64,000 nt of DNA from Hippasteria phrygiana (GCA_037893225.1 JAZGUH010000204.1:1488001-1552000), one strand, 5' to 3'; positions 22,401-34,335 are shown, counted from the first letter of the stretch. The notes: generated from the sequence alone by a model not told the origin. Program-made: numbers and translations.

Positions 22401-22964
22401 CATGCTGGGTTACCTAGAACTTAATCGGACTTCAAAAAATGGCTTCAAAAATGCCCCTTTAAGATGACGTCACGTACCATGTGATGACGTCATCATAATG
22501 TCCTGTCAATTTTCATCTATACACCTACTGGGCTACCTAGATATTACTTTTCAACTTAATCGGACTCGTACTTGTGTAGATATATGCTTCAAATAATGCC
22601 CCTTTAAGATGACATCACGTGACATGTGATGATGTCATCATAATGTCATGTCAATTTTCATCTATAATCCTGCAGACCTACATGGATATTACATTTCAAC
22701 TTAATCGAACTTGTACTTCTGTAGAAATATGGCTTCAAAAACTGCCACTTTAAGATGATGTCACGTGACACGTGATGACGTCATCATAATGTGAAGTCAA
22801 TTTCCATCTATAAACCTACTGGGCTACTTAGATATTACATTTCAACTTATTCGAACTTGTACTTCTGTAGCTATATGGCTTCAAATAATGCCCCTTTAAG
22901 ATGACGTCACGTGACATGTGATGAAGGCATCATGTCATGTCAAATTTTATCTATAAACCTGCAA
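19452..22964 (-). mobile_element. CRE-dyad repeat block
   Basis: It begins with CTAG at 19452-19455 after an A-run, as at other unit ends, followed by GAGGTTGTGTGTCTGTC. It contains three spacer types: type A (GCATGCTAGTGAC...ATCGGACCTACCCTTATATG), a related type with CGGTTCTCTAGATATGGGCC, and type C from about 21340 (ACTTAATCGGACTTGTACTT then CCCCTTTAAGATGACGTCAC). One canonical 3' hairpin lies at 22183-22200 with CTAG at 22170-22173. TGACGTCATCATGACGTCA or one-base variants recur throughout. A piggyBac MITE sits at 20100-20312. Confidence 0.65.
20100..20312. mobile_element. piggyBac-type MITE, copy 1
   Basis: TTAA at 20096-20099 and 20313-20316 flank a 213-bp element starting CCCTAACC and ending GGCTGTTAGGG. 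TTAA duplication with CCCTAAC ends is diagnostic of piggyBac-like MITEs. By eye it differs from copy 2 (28650-28862) at only about two bases near the left end. Confidence 0.9.
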
Positions 22965-23087
22965 ACCTACAGTTATGATCAAAATTAAGATCACACTACG
23001 CGTAAGGAAATACGCGTAGCGCGCTACGCATATTACGGTTCATTAAAGTATTGATGCTAAGCTTGTGGAATCTGCTAAGGCAGGCTT

Positions 23088-23178
23088 CCGCGTAAGCCTA
23101 CGCGTAAGCCTACGCGTAAGCCTACGCGTACGCGTAAGCCTATGCGTAAGCCTACGCGTAAACCTACGCATACGCGTA
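23088..23178 (+). repeat. 12-bp TACGCGTAAGCC array, left terminal repeat
   Basis: About six copies of CCTACGCGTAAG, partly degenerate, lie about 120 bp inside the left end. It is the inverted counterpart of the array at 33986-34163. Confidence 0.9.
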
Positions 23179-23278
23179 TATGCCACGTTCCGGAAATGTA
23201 CGTGGTTACGCGATAATGTGCATTCGCGAAGATACGCGTATCGATCGCGTAGGCCCGTCTACGTCTCTCTTGTGCCAA

Positions 23279-24030
23279 ATATTTTTAATCTCAATATTTT
23301 TTCAACGGTCCAAAAGTATTTATTTTCAATAATCCGTTACTCCCCACACCTAACAAGAACGAAACGGAGTTAGGTTTCAGCCTTACCTGTATCTTGGTAC
23401 GCTGTCCTTATTTGTTTGCAACGATCGTCCTGTACGTTGTAACCCGATTTGGTAGTCTAATACTAAAGCACCCCTTGTTTTCTTGATCAAAATAATTATT
23501 AAAATATAACCAGCAGAAGTCACTTGTGGATCCCGCTTATACGTTAAATTAATTTTTGGGAAAATTAACATCCGTTAAATTCGATTGAATGATTTAACGT
23601 AACATACAACATGCATGCAGCGCCATTCAACTGTTTTAGCACATGTACGTAGCCTCTGTTAAAGCCTGAAAGGATGTATTGCAGCAATAAGCGCACGTGT
23701 ATAAGTATCACTGTGCAAACCTGCGTCTTGAGAAAAGGCTAGTCAAAAAGACGCGCATGCGCAGTTATAGTTTCAAAGCCAGGTTTAGTGGGCAACACCG
23801 TGATTTGTAAGCAAGTGATTTCATTGTGGTATATATACGACATTTGTGAAAATTTGGAATATGTGATCTCAATGCAGGTATTAACACGATGCTGGATGCA
23901 AAGTTGTGAAGTTGTGATATTTATGATTTGTAGAAGCACAAATGCCCCTACGCTAGAATATCTAACGTTTGGGTGATTTTGTGTTCTCATGCCTGAATAA
24001 GTTTAGCCAATGTTGTTCAGCCTTGGAAAT
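23279..24030. repeat. Left inverted-repeat body of the 11.4-kb element
   Basis: 23280-23545 is inverted at 30430-30665, and 23546-24000 is inverted at 33320-33770. Opposing frames in the two copies of the first block share KRDPQVTSAG and ILIIILIKKTRGA, but no family is recognised and the block is probably non-coding. Confidence 0.75.
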
Positions 24031-26405
24031 TGATTTTGACTTTTACACAAGAGCACACAAAAGTGAACGAATGCTCACGAATAAACCTCAAAAATTACGT
24101 GACAAAATTTATTTCATTTGAAATAAAATCTATACAAGTTCAAAGAAGAGATATCAAATATTATTTTTCCGTTTTGGACCAGTTTGTCCGATGTGCGTTT
24201 GCAAAGTTATGATTAAAAACATGCGCCAAACCCCTAGTTTTAAGGAAATTTGTACACAGCAAGAGGTCGGAAGATGGTTGCATCTGATGAAGTTGAACAT
24301 TCTGCAAGTAAGTATCTCTCTGCGAGCACAAATTGTGGCGTGGAGAGATTCAGAATGGTTACGGAAATCGAAACCATGCTCACAAAACGACGACGATGCA
24401 ATATTTTCCACAAAACACGTGGACCTAAAATTACGGGAAGTGGAAAATTGGGAGAGCATAATCCCAACGAAAATGTTTATTAACGGGTTCACTATTGATT
24501 TCTTGTGGTTTGATCAGGGGCAGGGGGATCATGGTGCGGTTTCAGTAATGTTCGGTTTCGACTTATATCCTATCATGCAATGCATGTGTCAATAAACGAC
24601 AAACAGAATTTGACATAGAGGAATTTCACATTAGCCCCTTCTGCACACTTCCGAGTTGAAAGCGAGAATGTCAGTGGCAAACAAAACAACGCTTTTTAGC
24701 ACATTCATGCATGAATTAATCAGGCCATCAAATCCAGTGCAGGCGCACGATCAGCATAAAGTTGTTTATTGTGACATTGAGATCCTTGTTTTCAAACGCG
24801 GAAGTGCACAGATCGGCACTTAACTAAGGCTGCAAGTTTCCGGTTTAAAAATTATCCGTGTCACCGTTTGTTTTATGGTCACGGTTTACGGTTAACCGTA
24901 ACCAATGTTCTTTTGTGTAAACAAAGAAAAACAAGCCTGGGGAAGTCGCGGTTCATAACCTAATTTTGTTTACCACGTGATTGGCAGAAATCGAGCACAC
25001 ATCGCTAATTAAGACGGTAACATCAAGAACGGGTGAACAAAATTTCCCTGCCCCCACAACGATGCCAAATTAATTCACTCTAATACGGACGAGCACGTGA
25101 GAAGTTTTGTTGACTATGATGACCTACCCCCAGTATTAAAGACGGCCCGTGCCAAAATTCAACTAATTATGAATTCATGATGCACTGGTACGGTGCACAC
25201 TCAGCTAGCTATAGCTGGCAAGCACATGGAAAAAAATTTTCATCGTCTGCCCAACCCCATTGGCTATTGCCGAACATCGTGGTCGGTCCGTGCCCAAATC
25301 TAACCAATCTTTTATAATGCATAAAGCTTCATTGGGCGTGCACAGATTCCGTCAGAATTTGTTTTCAGTTGCCCCAAATGGCCTTCGTGCAACGTATAAC
25401 CATAACAATGCATGGGTAATTTTATTAAAAGAAAAATGACACCAAGATCTGCTGATTCGGTCCAGCAGTTTTTGTTGACTAGAATCTATTATTTTGTGAA
25501 ACCATAAGTCGGGGGTCATAAATTCTGCCACCCGTTGCTGTTATGTTATAGATTAGCAGTCTGCAAAAAAATTACTATAATTTGCATAAATTTAAATATG
25601 CATATGCCACTTTAAAAACCAAAATTTCAATGATTAACCATTAACGTGTCATATAATATGTTTGTAGAGACTGTGGTTACAGAGAAAAAGTTATTTGAAA
25701 TGATTTAAAATGATTTGTTCAAAGTTTGGTGGTAAAAGGAATTGATATCTTGAATTTTTATCCTCAACACTGTGACTATAAAGTCCACTGTTTTGAAGAC
25801 GTCAAGAAGCCTCGAGAAAAATTGCAAAGTTAAGGGTCGGAGAGTCACCATTCATGGCTGACGCCACCCATCGTGTTTAGGGTTCACTACTTAATACGTC
25901 CCCCGCAATCAAGAAGTCACTCCCTAGTGCCTTTCTTCCCTTGTCTTCTTCTCCGTGCCGGAGAATGTCTTCCACGCTGCGTATCTGTAGTGTAGATAGT
26001 TTTCTCTACCAACTCTTTTAAAAGAAAGACGTGACACAGGAAAACAAAATAGTAAGCAGAAATGCGTTTTTATTCTATTTCAGAACACATTTAACTTTAT
26101 TGTTATAATATCTAATACCTGAAAATCAAAAGTGAGCTTTCTGCAATATGTTGGAACATGCCGGTCCTAAAGTCGGAACTTAATAATTCGAAAGTCAGAT
26201 TTGCAAGGTATGCTAGAATCTCATCCCTGCAAAACTTTCCTAAATCATTCCTTGGTGCTGGCGATAGTCGTAAAAGTGAGAATCTATGATTATAAACGAT
26301 CAATTTCGTGCGTTAATTATACTGCATCTGTACTTTTTTTGTGTACCCAAAAATCGGCCGCCCGGACAACCGAATATTCGAATATTATATTATTCGGTTT
26401 GACTC
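24031..26405. other. Unique left interior of the 11.4-kb element
   Basis: No recognised protein. An ATG at 24274 in good context is followed by a near-consensus splice donor GTAAGTATCT at 24308, so a short first exon is conceivable, but nothing downstream confirms it. A TTACGGTTAACCGTAA palindrome lies near 24886. Confidence 0.3.
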
Positions 26406-26830
26406 AGCGGAAGTGACTCAAACTGGTATTATTTTACCAGTTTTGTGGGTGTGTGTGTGTGTCAACACTGCTGCAGAAAACGACCAGTCGTACGACATTG
26501 CGAAGTCCGCCCAGTAACAAGGAGTGGCCAACAAGGTATGGTATCCTCCACCAATAGTCTGGACATCTGTTTTGATTAAAAAAGAAATTTAACCATCGTT
26601 TTTTTCGTCAGTCTATAATGAGTGACTTCATAAATCTCCAATCATACCTTTGTTTGTGTAAACAGTAATAAGATAAGTTCAATATTGCACTGTAAGCAAA
26701 TTGATGCCGCAAAAATATATTCGTATGAGCCAAATAGTGAAACGCAGACCTTATAAAATGCAACAATAGTTGATCTTAGGCGCACGGACAACGTTTCTAG
26801 AATAGTACTCCATCAGGCGTCACTCGGGGG
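26406..26830. repeat. Inner inverted repeat, left arm
   Basis: GCGGAAGTGACT, TTTTACCAGTTTTGTGGGTG, GCGAAGTCCGCCCAGTAACA, AAGGTATGGTATCCTCCACC and GTCTATAATGAGTGACTTCAT-like blocks recur inverted at 29350-29828. The loop between the arms is about 2.5 kb. This may be a second element nested in the 11.4-kb one. Confidence 0.8.
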
Positions 26831-27339
26831 ACTTAATTTCTAGTTATGTTCCAAAAAAGAAGTGTTTAAACTTTCAGTTCCCAAACTTCGGGTCAGTTGA
26901 TCTGCTGCTGTTAAAGAAGCCGTTTCTGATTTTTTTCTGTATCTGACAATTTAGAGATTTTATGGTACTATCTTCAATATTTTATTACTGTACTGCATTC
27001 CTCATAGTAGAAAAATGTGCTGACGCCCCTGAGTGTAATGCAGAAGGCCTATTATTTGTTATTCAAACATGTTTGCTTTTCACATACATTGCTGATAATT
27101 TATGAACCATTTCACTGACATCTCAAGTCATTCTTTATTGGCCATTTCAACTAATCCATTGTTGATAACTAACATGTTGATACTGTTGGAGTTGAGGCTT
27201 CATGTCACTGCTGCTCTGCCGAGGAGCTCCCTGGCAGTGGCAGCCTCCTATAACGTCACAGGGAGCGAAACAGATTTTGTTCAGCTAAAAATTTAAGAAC
27301 AGATGTTTGCTGTTTCTCTTTGGTTAACTGGTTTGCCTC

Positions 27340-27603
27340 ATACAGTTAGCACGGATAAAATTGGAGGAAAAAAAGAAGAAATGCATTGAAAGCAGTAACA
27401 AAATCTGTCCAGAGATTCTGACCATTATTTTACGGTGCTATCCAAGTCATTATGAGTGCACCACTTCTGCTGTTCGCCCACGAACACATGGCCCCTGGTA
27501 TTGGCAGATACTGCATGTGACTGGAGATGTAGGTCTACAACGGAGAAAGATTGATGGAACCAGTCTACTGTTTACGGTTGGGGACAAGGGCGGCACTGTG
27601 TAG
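27340..27603 (+). CDS. Possible exon of an unidentified gene between the inner arms
   Basis: A pyrimidine-rich stretch ending TTTGCCTCATACAG precedes an open frame that starts about LARIKLEEKKKKCIESSNKI and runs through CPEILTIILRCYPSHYE and GPWYWQILHVTGDVGLQRRK to a TAG at 27601-27603. The acceptor-like border and mixed composition suggest an exon, but no family is recognised and there is no ATG. Confidence 0.25.
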   Translation: MQLARIKLEEKKKKCIESSNKICPEILTIILRCYPSHYECTTSAVRPRTHGPWYWQILHVTGDVGLQRRKIDGTSLLFTVGDKGGTV

Positions 27604-28649
27604 TTTTGGCGTACGTTATTATTATATATTTCATGTGCAACATTAAATTATTGATAAGGCCTAAATAGAATGTCTGATTTGCCTCAATGTTTATTTCCTG
27701 TAGGTGGGGGAGGGTGGGAAAAACAATAACAAGTCGACAGCAGAAGAAACATGAAAACAGACAAGACGTGCCCCTCCAAAAAATGTAAATCGGGTACCCC
27801 CTTGAAGAACCCACTACTTGTAACAAAGAAAACTGTTTTCTTGTAATGAAACAGGCTTACAATTATAAGGATCGCCAGAAGTCAGAGTCTGGAATAATAA
27901 TTCCACTGAAAGCAAATATTGTGCACACTTGACCCGGCCATCTGGTATGGGAAAAGGCGAGAAGAAAATTGTTTTGTAAAAAAAATGCCATTTTCAGCTA
28001 TTTATAATTTGCTTTAGCACTGAAAAAAAAAATCACGGTTTTGAGGACTTGTCGTGTATCAACAAAATGAAAATAAAACCTTACCTCATGTTATTTTGTA
28101 TAAGTACAATTCAAAAAGAGTGATTTGCCGCACATGTGGCAAGTCGTAGTGTCAACGTTTACATAATTAGCCTTTAATTACATCCAATTACACTCTTTCT
28201 TTATGGTACTGAACTAGCCTAAACTTAACAAAACAAAATATAAAACAAAAACACTAATGAACAGAAGGATATAGTTGTGAAAGTCCAAACTCCTCTAACC
28301 ATGCAAAACTCCATGCTGATTAATTGCAAAGCAAATTTCTAATTACTGTTAAAATATTCCAATTTTTTGTCGTATTATGATGTTAAAATAAATGCGATTG
28401 GACAAACTTTACCTATTCATTTTTGGGTCAACGATTAGACCAATAAAAAAGTACATTTTAACCAACTTCGGCAAAGCCATTGCAAAAGCGTGTGTTGCAG
28501 AAATCAGCGGTATACTGCACATTGTTTGCATAATTGTGATGGTCATTTATATTCAGCAGATTATCAGCCATTTAAATTAAAAGAACTACCCAGTAAAATT
28601 TATATGTACAGAAAGAGTATTTCATACAGTTTATTGTAGTATAGTTTAA

Positions 28650-28862
28650 CCCTAACCTTCCCTAACCTGCCAAAATCAAACACCCCATTTGTGTTGAATT
28701 TTGTGTGATTGGGTACTGTAGAGCCTTGGCACCATCACTTTGCATGGGACTTGATGCCCTGATTTTGTCTAAGTACAAAGAATGTGCCATTGGTTTACTA
28801 CACAGTGTTGGAGTTTGTGTGGTTAGGGAAGGATTCTAGTAAAAAGCCTTGGGCTGTTAGGG
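28650..28862. mobile_element. piggyBac-type MITE, copy 2
   Basis: TTAA at 28646-28649 and 28863-28866 flank 213 bp almost identical to 20100-20312, with the same ends CCCTAACC and GGCTGTTAGGG. It is inserted inside the 11.4-kb element. Confidence 0.9.
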
Positions 28863-29349
28863 TTAAAGGAAGACAATACAACAGTTCCTATATGGCGAGT
28901 TTTCCTTCTTTGGTTCCATGGTGGCTGTAGTATCGCATACGTAGTTTACGTATGTGTGCCACGCGTGCCCGTGAGGCGTAACGCCCATACCATTATTGTA
29001 GTGGGTTGACCAGAGCTAGATTGAGGGGCCGTAATTTGTTTTTCTTCTTGGCATAAGCATGCATCATGAACAAGTTCATTACAAGTAGGCCTATGTAAGT
29101 TTTAAAGAAAATTTAATATTTGAAAAGATTGATTTCTCAATAACAGATTTGTTTATCTTAAGAATATTTGTGCGTACGTTACCATGATCTTACTTTAATC
29201 TCCCCCTTATACACAATGGTACAGTGCCCGCTGGCCCAGTTAATTTTAATACATTTGTACGCGCGCGCGCGCGCCGAACTTTGTGTGGTGTATGCATTTT
29301 GAATGGGGAATACTCAACAAATTGTGCATGAATGACAAATTCATATGTC

Positions 29350-29828
29350 GAGTGACGCCTGATGCATGGAGTACTTAGAAACGTGGTCCGTACGCCTACA
29401 ATATAATAAAGTATTTAATGGTACATACATTTTTGCTGCATCAATTTGCTACAGTGCAATATTGAACTTATCATATTATTGTTTGCAAGCCATTTCTTAA
29501 AACAAACATAATAAAAACTACAAACAAAGGTATGGTTGAAGATTTATGAAGTCACCTATTATAGACTGACGAAAAACCAACAAAATAAATCAAAACAGAT
29601 TATTGGTGGAGACTATTGGTGGAGACTATTGGTGGAGACTATTGGTGGAGACTATTGGTGGAGACTATTGGTGGAGACTATTGGTGGAGGATACCATACC
29701 TTTTTTACCACTCCTTGTTACTGGGCGGACTTCGCAAGGACGTACGACTGGTTGTTTTCTGCAGCAGTGTGATACACACACCCACAAAACTGGTAAAATA
29801 GTACCAGTTTCAGACTTTCAGTCACTTC
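29350..29828. repeat. Inner inverted repeat, right arm, with expanded 13-bp array
   Basis: This is the counterpart of 26406-26830. The left arm has a single CCTCCACCAATAGTC; here the same word is expanded to seven copies. Confidence 0.8.
29601..29691 (+). repeat. 13-bp minisatellite, seven copies
   Basis: TATTGGTGGAGAC is repeated seven times with only the last copy altered. The period is not a multiple of three, which gives the overlapping WRLLVETIGGDY frames; these are not genes. Confidence 0.95.
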
Positions 29829-30429
29829 CGCAGTGTGATCTTATGACATGTTATCGTATGTAAATGAATATGTGGCACTGCTGTGCATACGGCAAAATGG
29901 CGGGACGACGTCAGGGCTTTGAAAAGATGCGTCTGAATTTTTCTTCGTACTTGTGTGCTTGTATAAAAGTCAAAATCAATGTCAAAGTCTGAACACAGTG
30001 GCTATACGAACAGCAGATTAATTTAACACATTTTCCAGGTAAAATGCTGCTTCTTCCGCGTTCAATGTGAAAATTGTTGCCAGTGAGGAAATAAATCACA
30101 AGGATTAGGATACCTGGACTCGGCCGGTCGAAATGACTTGACTTAGAAAATTTGTTGTGACATGAAGAAACTATTGTGGACAATTAATTATCCGTCCCTT
30201 TAATTCAGTAACAGATTGGAAATGAAGTGGGAAATATTGACTTAACGAAGCGACCTTTGGCAAAATATTAGGTGTTACAAAATATTTGTTGTTGTAACTG
30301 ACGATGAGCGGATCCCCTTGCGTTGAATGGGAAGTGGTGGAGGACTGAAAGCCGAACAAAGCCTAACAGTCACTTAAAAAATAACCCGACGAGAGCAGAA
30401 CAGAAAGAGAACAAGAATGAGACAATCCC
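29829..30429. other. Unassigned interior of the 11.4-kb element
   Basis: No recognised gene or repeat. Confidence 0.4.
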
Positions 30430-30678
30430 ATGTAAGCGGGATCCACAAGTGACTTCTGCTGGTGATATTTTAATAATTATTTTGATCAAGAAAACAAGGG
30501 GTGCTATGACTACCAAATCGGGTTACAACGTACAGGACGATCGTTGCAAACAAATAAGGACAGCGTACCAGGATACAGGTAAGGCTGAAACTCCGTTTCG
30601 TTCTTATTAGGTGTGGGGAGTAACGAATTGTTGAGAAAAAGAAATACTTTTGGACCGTTGAAAAAATAATGAAATTAA

Positions 30679-33193
30679 CTAGGACTCTGTCTCTTCGCTG
30701 AACAGAACATAGGGCTTTTCCGCATTATTTGTGTATGATGTCACTGCGTTTTTTGCTTCCTTGTGACAAGTCTGCCTACCCACCAGGCTTCATGACAATT
30801 GGACCTACCAATTTACATGTCTTACGAGAAATTATGCCTTTGATGACGTCATTATGATGGTGCACATATTTTGCATTTTGTTACATATGTAGGACCTAAC
30901 AAACCTATTACAAAAAGAATTTCGATATTAGCATGTTCTGTTGATGAGATATGGCATAAAGAAAATTTTAAGGTTCAAAAACTTTAAAATTGCTATACTT
31001 TCGTATGATGATGTCATCGTGACGTCACCTCAATTTTCATCAACAACAAATGCTTGCCTACCAACATACTACGTTTCAGCGTAATCGGAGCTACGGTTCT
31101 CTAGATACGGGCCATTGAAAAATGCACATTTAAGATGACATCTCGTGACACGTGATGACGTCATCACCCCGTCACTCTTCGGCATACAATTTCAGCTTAG
31201 GGTCTATGTTTGTGTTAAGTCTGATTAAGATCTGAGGTTGTTTAGTGACCAAAGTGCCACTTACAAAATTTGAGTACAAAGTCTATGGGATTTTGGATAA
31301 AACTAAAAATTCATAGAAAATCAGCCGATGACGTCATCATGACGTCATCATGACGTCACTTCGGATTTTACATGCTAGTGGCACTATCTACCTACCTACC
31401 AATTTTTATGATGATCGGACCTACCCTTATATGTGTTTCCAAAAAGCACATTTTTGATGACGTCATAATGACGTCACACATTTTGTACATTTATGTGAAA
31501 GAATATAGAAGCTAACAAAGCTATTAAAAAAGAATTTTGAATTTAGCATGTTCTGTTGATGAGATATGGCTTTAAGAAACTTTGAAGTTCAAAAACTTTA
31601 ATATTACTGTAAAATCGTATGATGACGTCATCATGACGTCACCTCAATTTTCATCTATAACACGAGCTACCATACTAACATACCACGTTTGAAGGCAATC
31701 GGACCTACCGTTCTGTAGATATGGGCCCTTGAAAAATGCACCTTTGAGATGACTTCATATGACACGTGATAACGTCATCACGTTTCGGCATACATTTTCA
31801 GCTTGGGGTCTCTGTTTGTGTTAAGCCTGATTGAGATCTGATGTTGTTTAGTGATCAAAGTGGCTCTTACAAAATTCGTGTACAAAGTCTATGGGATTTG
31901 GGATAGAACTAAACAAATCATAGAAAATCAGCCGATGACGTCACCTCGGATTTTACATGCTAGTGGCACTATCTACCTGCCCACTAATGTTGATGATGAT
32001 CGGACCTACCCTTATATGTGATTCCAAAAAGCACATTTTCGATGACGTCATGATGACGTCACACATTTTTTGCTCTGATGTGAAAGAGTATAGGAGCTAA
32101 CAAAGCTATTACAAAAATAATTTTGAATTTAGCATGTTCTGTTGATGAGATATGGCTTGAAGAAACTTTAAGGTTCAAAACCTTTAAAATTATTATAAAA
32201 TCGTATGATGACGTCATCATGACGTCACCTCAATTTTCATGTATAACACGTACTTGTCTACCACCATAGCAGGTTTGAATGCAATCGGACCTACGGTTCT
32301 CTAGATATGGGCCCTTGAAAAATGCACCTTTAAGATGACGTCACATGCCAAGTGATGACGTCGTCATGACGTCACTCTTCGGCATACATTTTCAGCTTAG
32401 GGTCTCTGTTTGTGTTAAGCCTGATTAAGATCTGAGGTTGTTTAGTGACGAAAGTGGCTCTTACAAAATTTGTGTACAAAGTCTATGGGATTTGGGATAG
32501 AACTAAAAATATCATAGAAAATCAGCCGTTGACGTCATCATGACGTCACCTCGGATTTTACATGCTAGTAGCACTATCTACCTGCCCACTAATTTTTATG
32601 ACGATCGGACCTACCCTTATATGTGTTTCAAAAAAGCACATTTTTGATGACGTCATGATGACGTCACACAATTTCCCATTTATGCGAAAGAATATAGGAG
32701 CTAACAAAGCTATTACAAAAAGAATTTTGAATTTAGCATGTTCTGTTGGTGAGATATGGCTTTAAGAAACTTTTAAGTTAAAAAACTTAACAATTACTAT
32801 AAAATCGTATGATGACGTCATCTTGACGTCACCTCAATTTACATCTATAACACGAGCTAGCCTACCAACATACCAGGTTTGAAGGAAATCGGACCTACCC
32901 GTTCTCTAGATATAGGCCCTTGAAAAACGCACCTTTAAGATGACGTCACGTGACACGTGATGACGTCATGATGACGTCACTCTTCGACATACAATTTCAG
33001 CCTAGGGTCTATGTTTGAGGTAAGTTTGGTTAAGATCTGAGATTTTTTAAGACCTAAAGTGCCGCCGACAAAATTCGTGTACAAAGTCTATGGGCTTTTG
33101 GTCAGAACTAAAAGAAGAAGAAGAAGAAGAAGGAAGAAAAAAAATCAGAACAAAAACAAAGCCTTTTCCGACTGACTTTGTCGGAAAAGCCAA
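30679..33193 (-). mobile_element. CRE-dyad element inserted in the right arm of the 11.4-kb element
   Basis: Its borders can be set by comparison with the uninterrupted left arm: host sequence ...GAAATTAA stops at 30678 and resumes as TAATCTTTGGCGC at about 33194. The insert starts CTAGGACTCTGTCTC and ends in a foldback CCTTTTCCGACTGAC...GTCGGAAAAGCC (about 33163-33190) after a GAA-rich run. Inside are CRE dyads with TATGTTTGTGTTAAG.CTGAT and CAAAGTCTATGGGATTTGG spacers. This is the best-defined full-length unit in the window (about 2.5 kb). Confidence 0.75.
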
Positions 33194-33985
33194 TAATCTT
33201 TGGCGCAAGAGAGACGTAGACGGGCCTACGCGATCGATACGCGTATCTTCGCGAATGCTACGCGATCGATTCGCGTAACCAAGTAATTGCCGCAACGTGG
33301 CTTAGTTATACGCATACCAGGCATGAGAACACAAAATCACCCAAAAGTCTGAAATTCTAGCGTAGGGGCCATTTGTGCTTCTACAAATCATAAATATCAC
33401 ACAACTTTGCGCCTGTCAAGAACATCGTGTTAATACCTGTATTGAGACCAGTTATTCCAAGTTTTCACGAACGTCGTATATATACCACATTAAAATCACT
33501 TGCTTACAAATCACGGTGTTGCCCACTAAACCCGGCTTTGAAACTATAACTGCTCATGCGCGTCATTTTGACTAGCCTTTTCTTAAGACGCAGGTTTGCA
33601 CAGTGATACTTATACACGTGCGCTTATTGCTGCAATACATCCTTTCAGGCTTTAACAGAGGCTACGTACATGTGCTAAAACAGTTGAATGCCGCTGCATG
33701 CATGTTGTATGTTACGTTAAATCATTCAATCGAATTTAACGGATGTTAATTTTCCCAAAAATAAATGATAAATAAATTAGCAGTTACTTGTATTTACTTG
33801 TAAACGTTTTCACACAAATTTATTGAGTACTACAAAGCACAAGGTTGACCTTTCAGCCAACGAGGTCATAATAATGTAGGCCTACCCCCCAAATTTTTCA
33901 TCAATTTCACATCGATCTCGAAGACCACAATTTTTTTCCTCCAGGAGTCGGAATTTCGCGGATTTGCGGAGGATTCTCATGCCTG

Positions 33986-34163
33986 GCGTACGCGTAGGTT
34001 TACGCGTAGGTTTACGCGTAGGTTTACGCGTAGGTTTACGCGTAGGTTTACGCGTAGGTTTACGCGTAGGTTTACGCGTAGGCTTACGCGTAGGCTTACG
34101 CGTAGGCTTACGCGTAGGCTTACGCGTAGGTTTACGCGTAGGCTTACGCGTAGGTTTACGCGG
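33986..34163 (+). repeat. 12-bp GGTTTACGCGTA array, right terminal repeat
   Basis: About 15 copies with GGTTTACGCGTA and GGCTTACGCGTA variants in blocks. The right arm has more than twice as many copies as the left arm. Confidence 0.93.
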
Positions 34164-34335
34164 AGGCCTGCCCTAGCAGATTTAACAAGCTTAGCATCAA
34201 TATTGCATTACGCGTAGATATACATTGCACGCATCGTCTCGTGCATGAGCGGCTATTCTATAGACTATACGCGTAGCGCGCTACGCGTATTTCCTTACGT
34301 GTAGTGTGATCTTAATTTCGATCATAACTGTACCT

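Larger units (their letters stand above)
22969..34331. mobile_element. 11.4-kb DNA element with long complex terminal inverted repeats
   Basis: The left end ACAGTTATGATCAAAATTAA and the reverse complement of the right end ACAGTTATGATCGAAATTAA match with two differences over the first 61 bp, then share the TACGCGTA palindromes, TTGATGCTAAGCTTGT, CAGGC.TCCGCGTA and 12-bp MluI-site arrays. ACCT flanks both sides (22965-22968 and 34332-34335), inside a CRE-dyad unit whose intact form reads ACCTAGATATTAC, so the insertion is clean. Further inverted blocks: 23546-24000 with 33320-33770, 23280-23545 with 30430-30665, and 23180-23275 with 33200-33310. The superfamily is not recognised; a 4-bp duplication excludes hAT, piggyBac and mariner. 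No intact transposase is visible. Confidence 0.82.

Noticed and set aside
24191..24595. A 134-codon frame in the large element as its transposase
   Set aside because: It has no DDE landmarks, no family resemblance and overlaps other frames of similar length; only a possible donor site at 24308 is notable.
29259..29275. (CG)n run as a regulatory or Z-DNA element
   Set aside because: It is short and isolated; nothing nearby suggests function.
33964..34176. Frame made of repeated VGLR
   Set aside because: It is a translation of the 12-bp ACGCGT array in the right terminal repeat.
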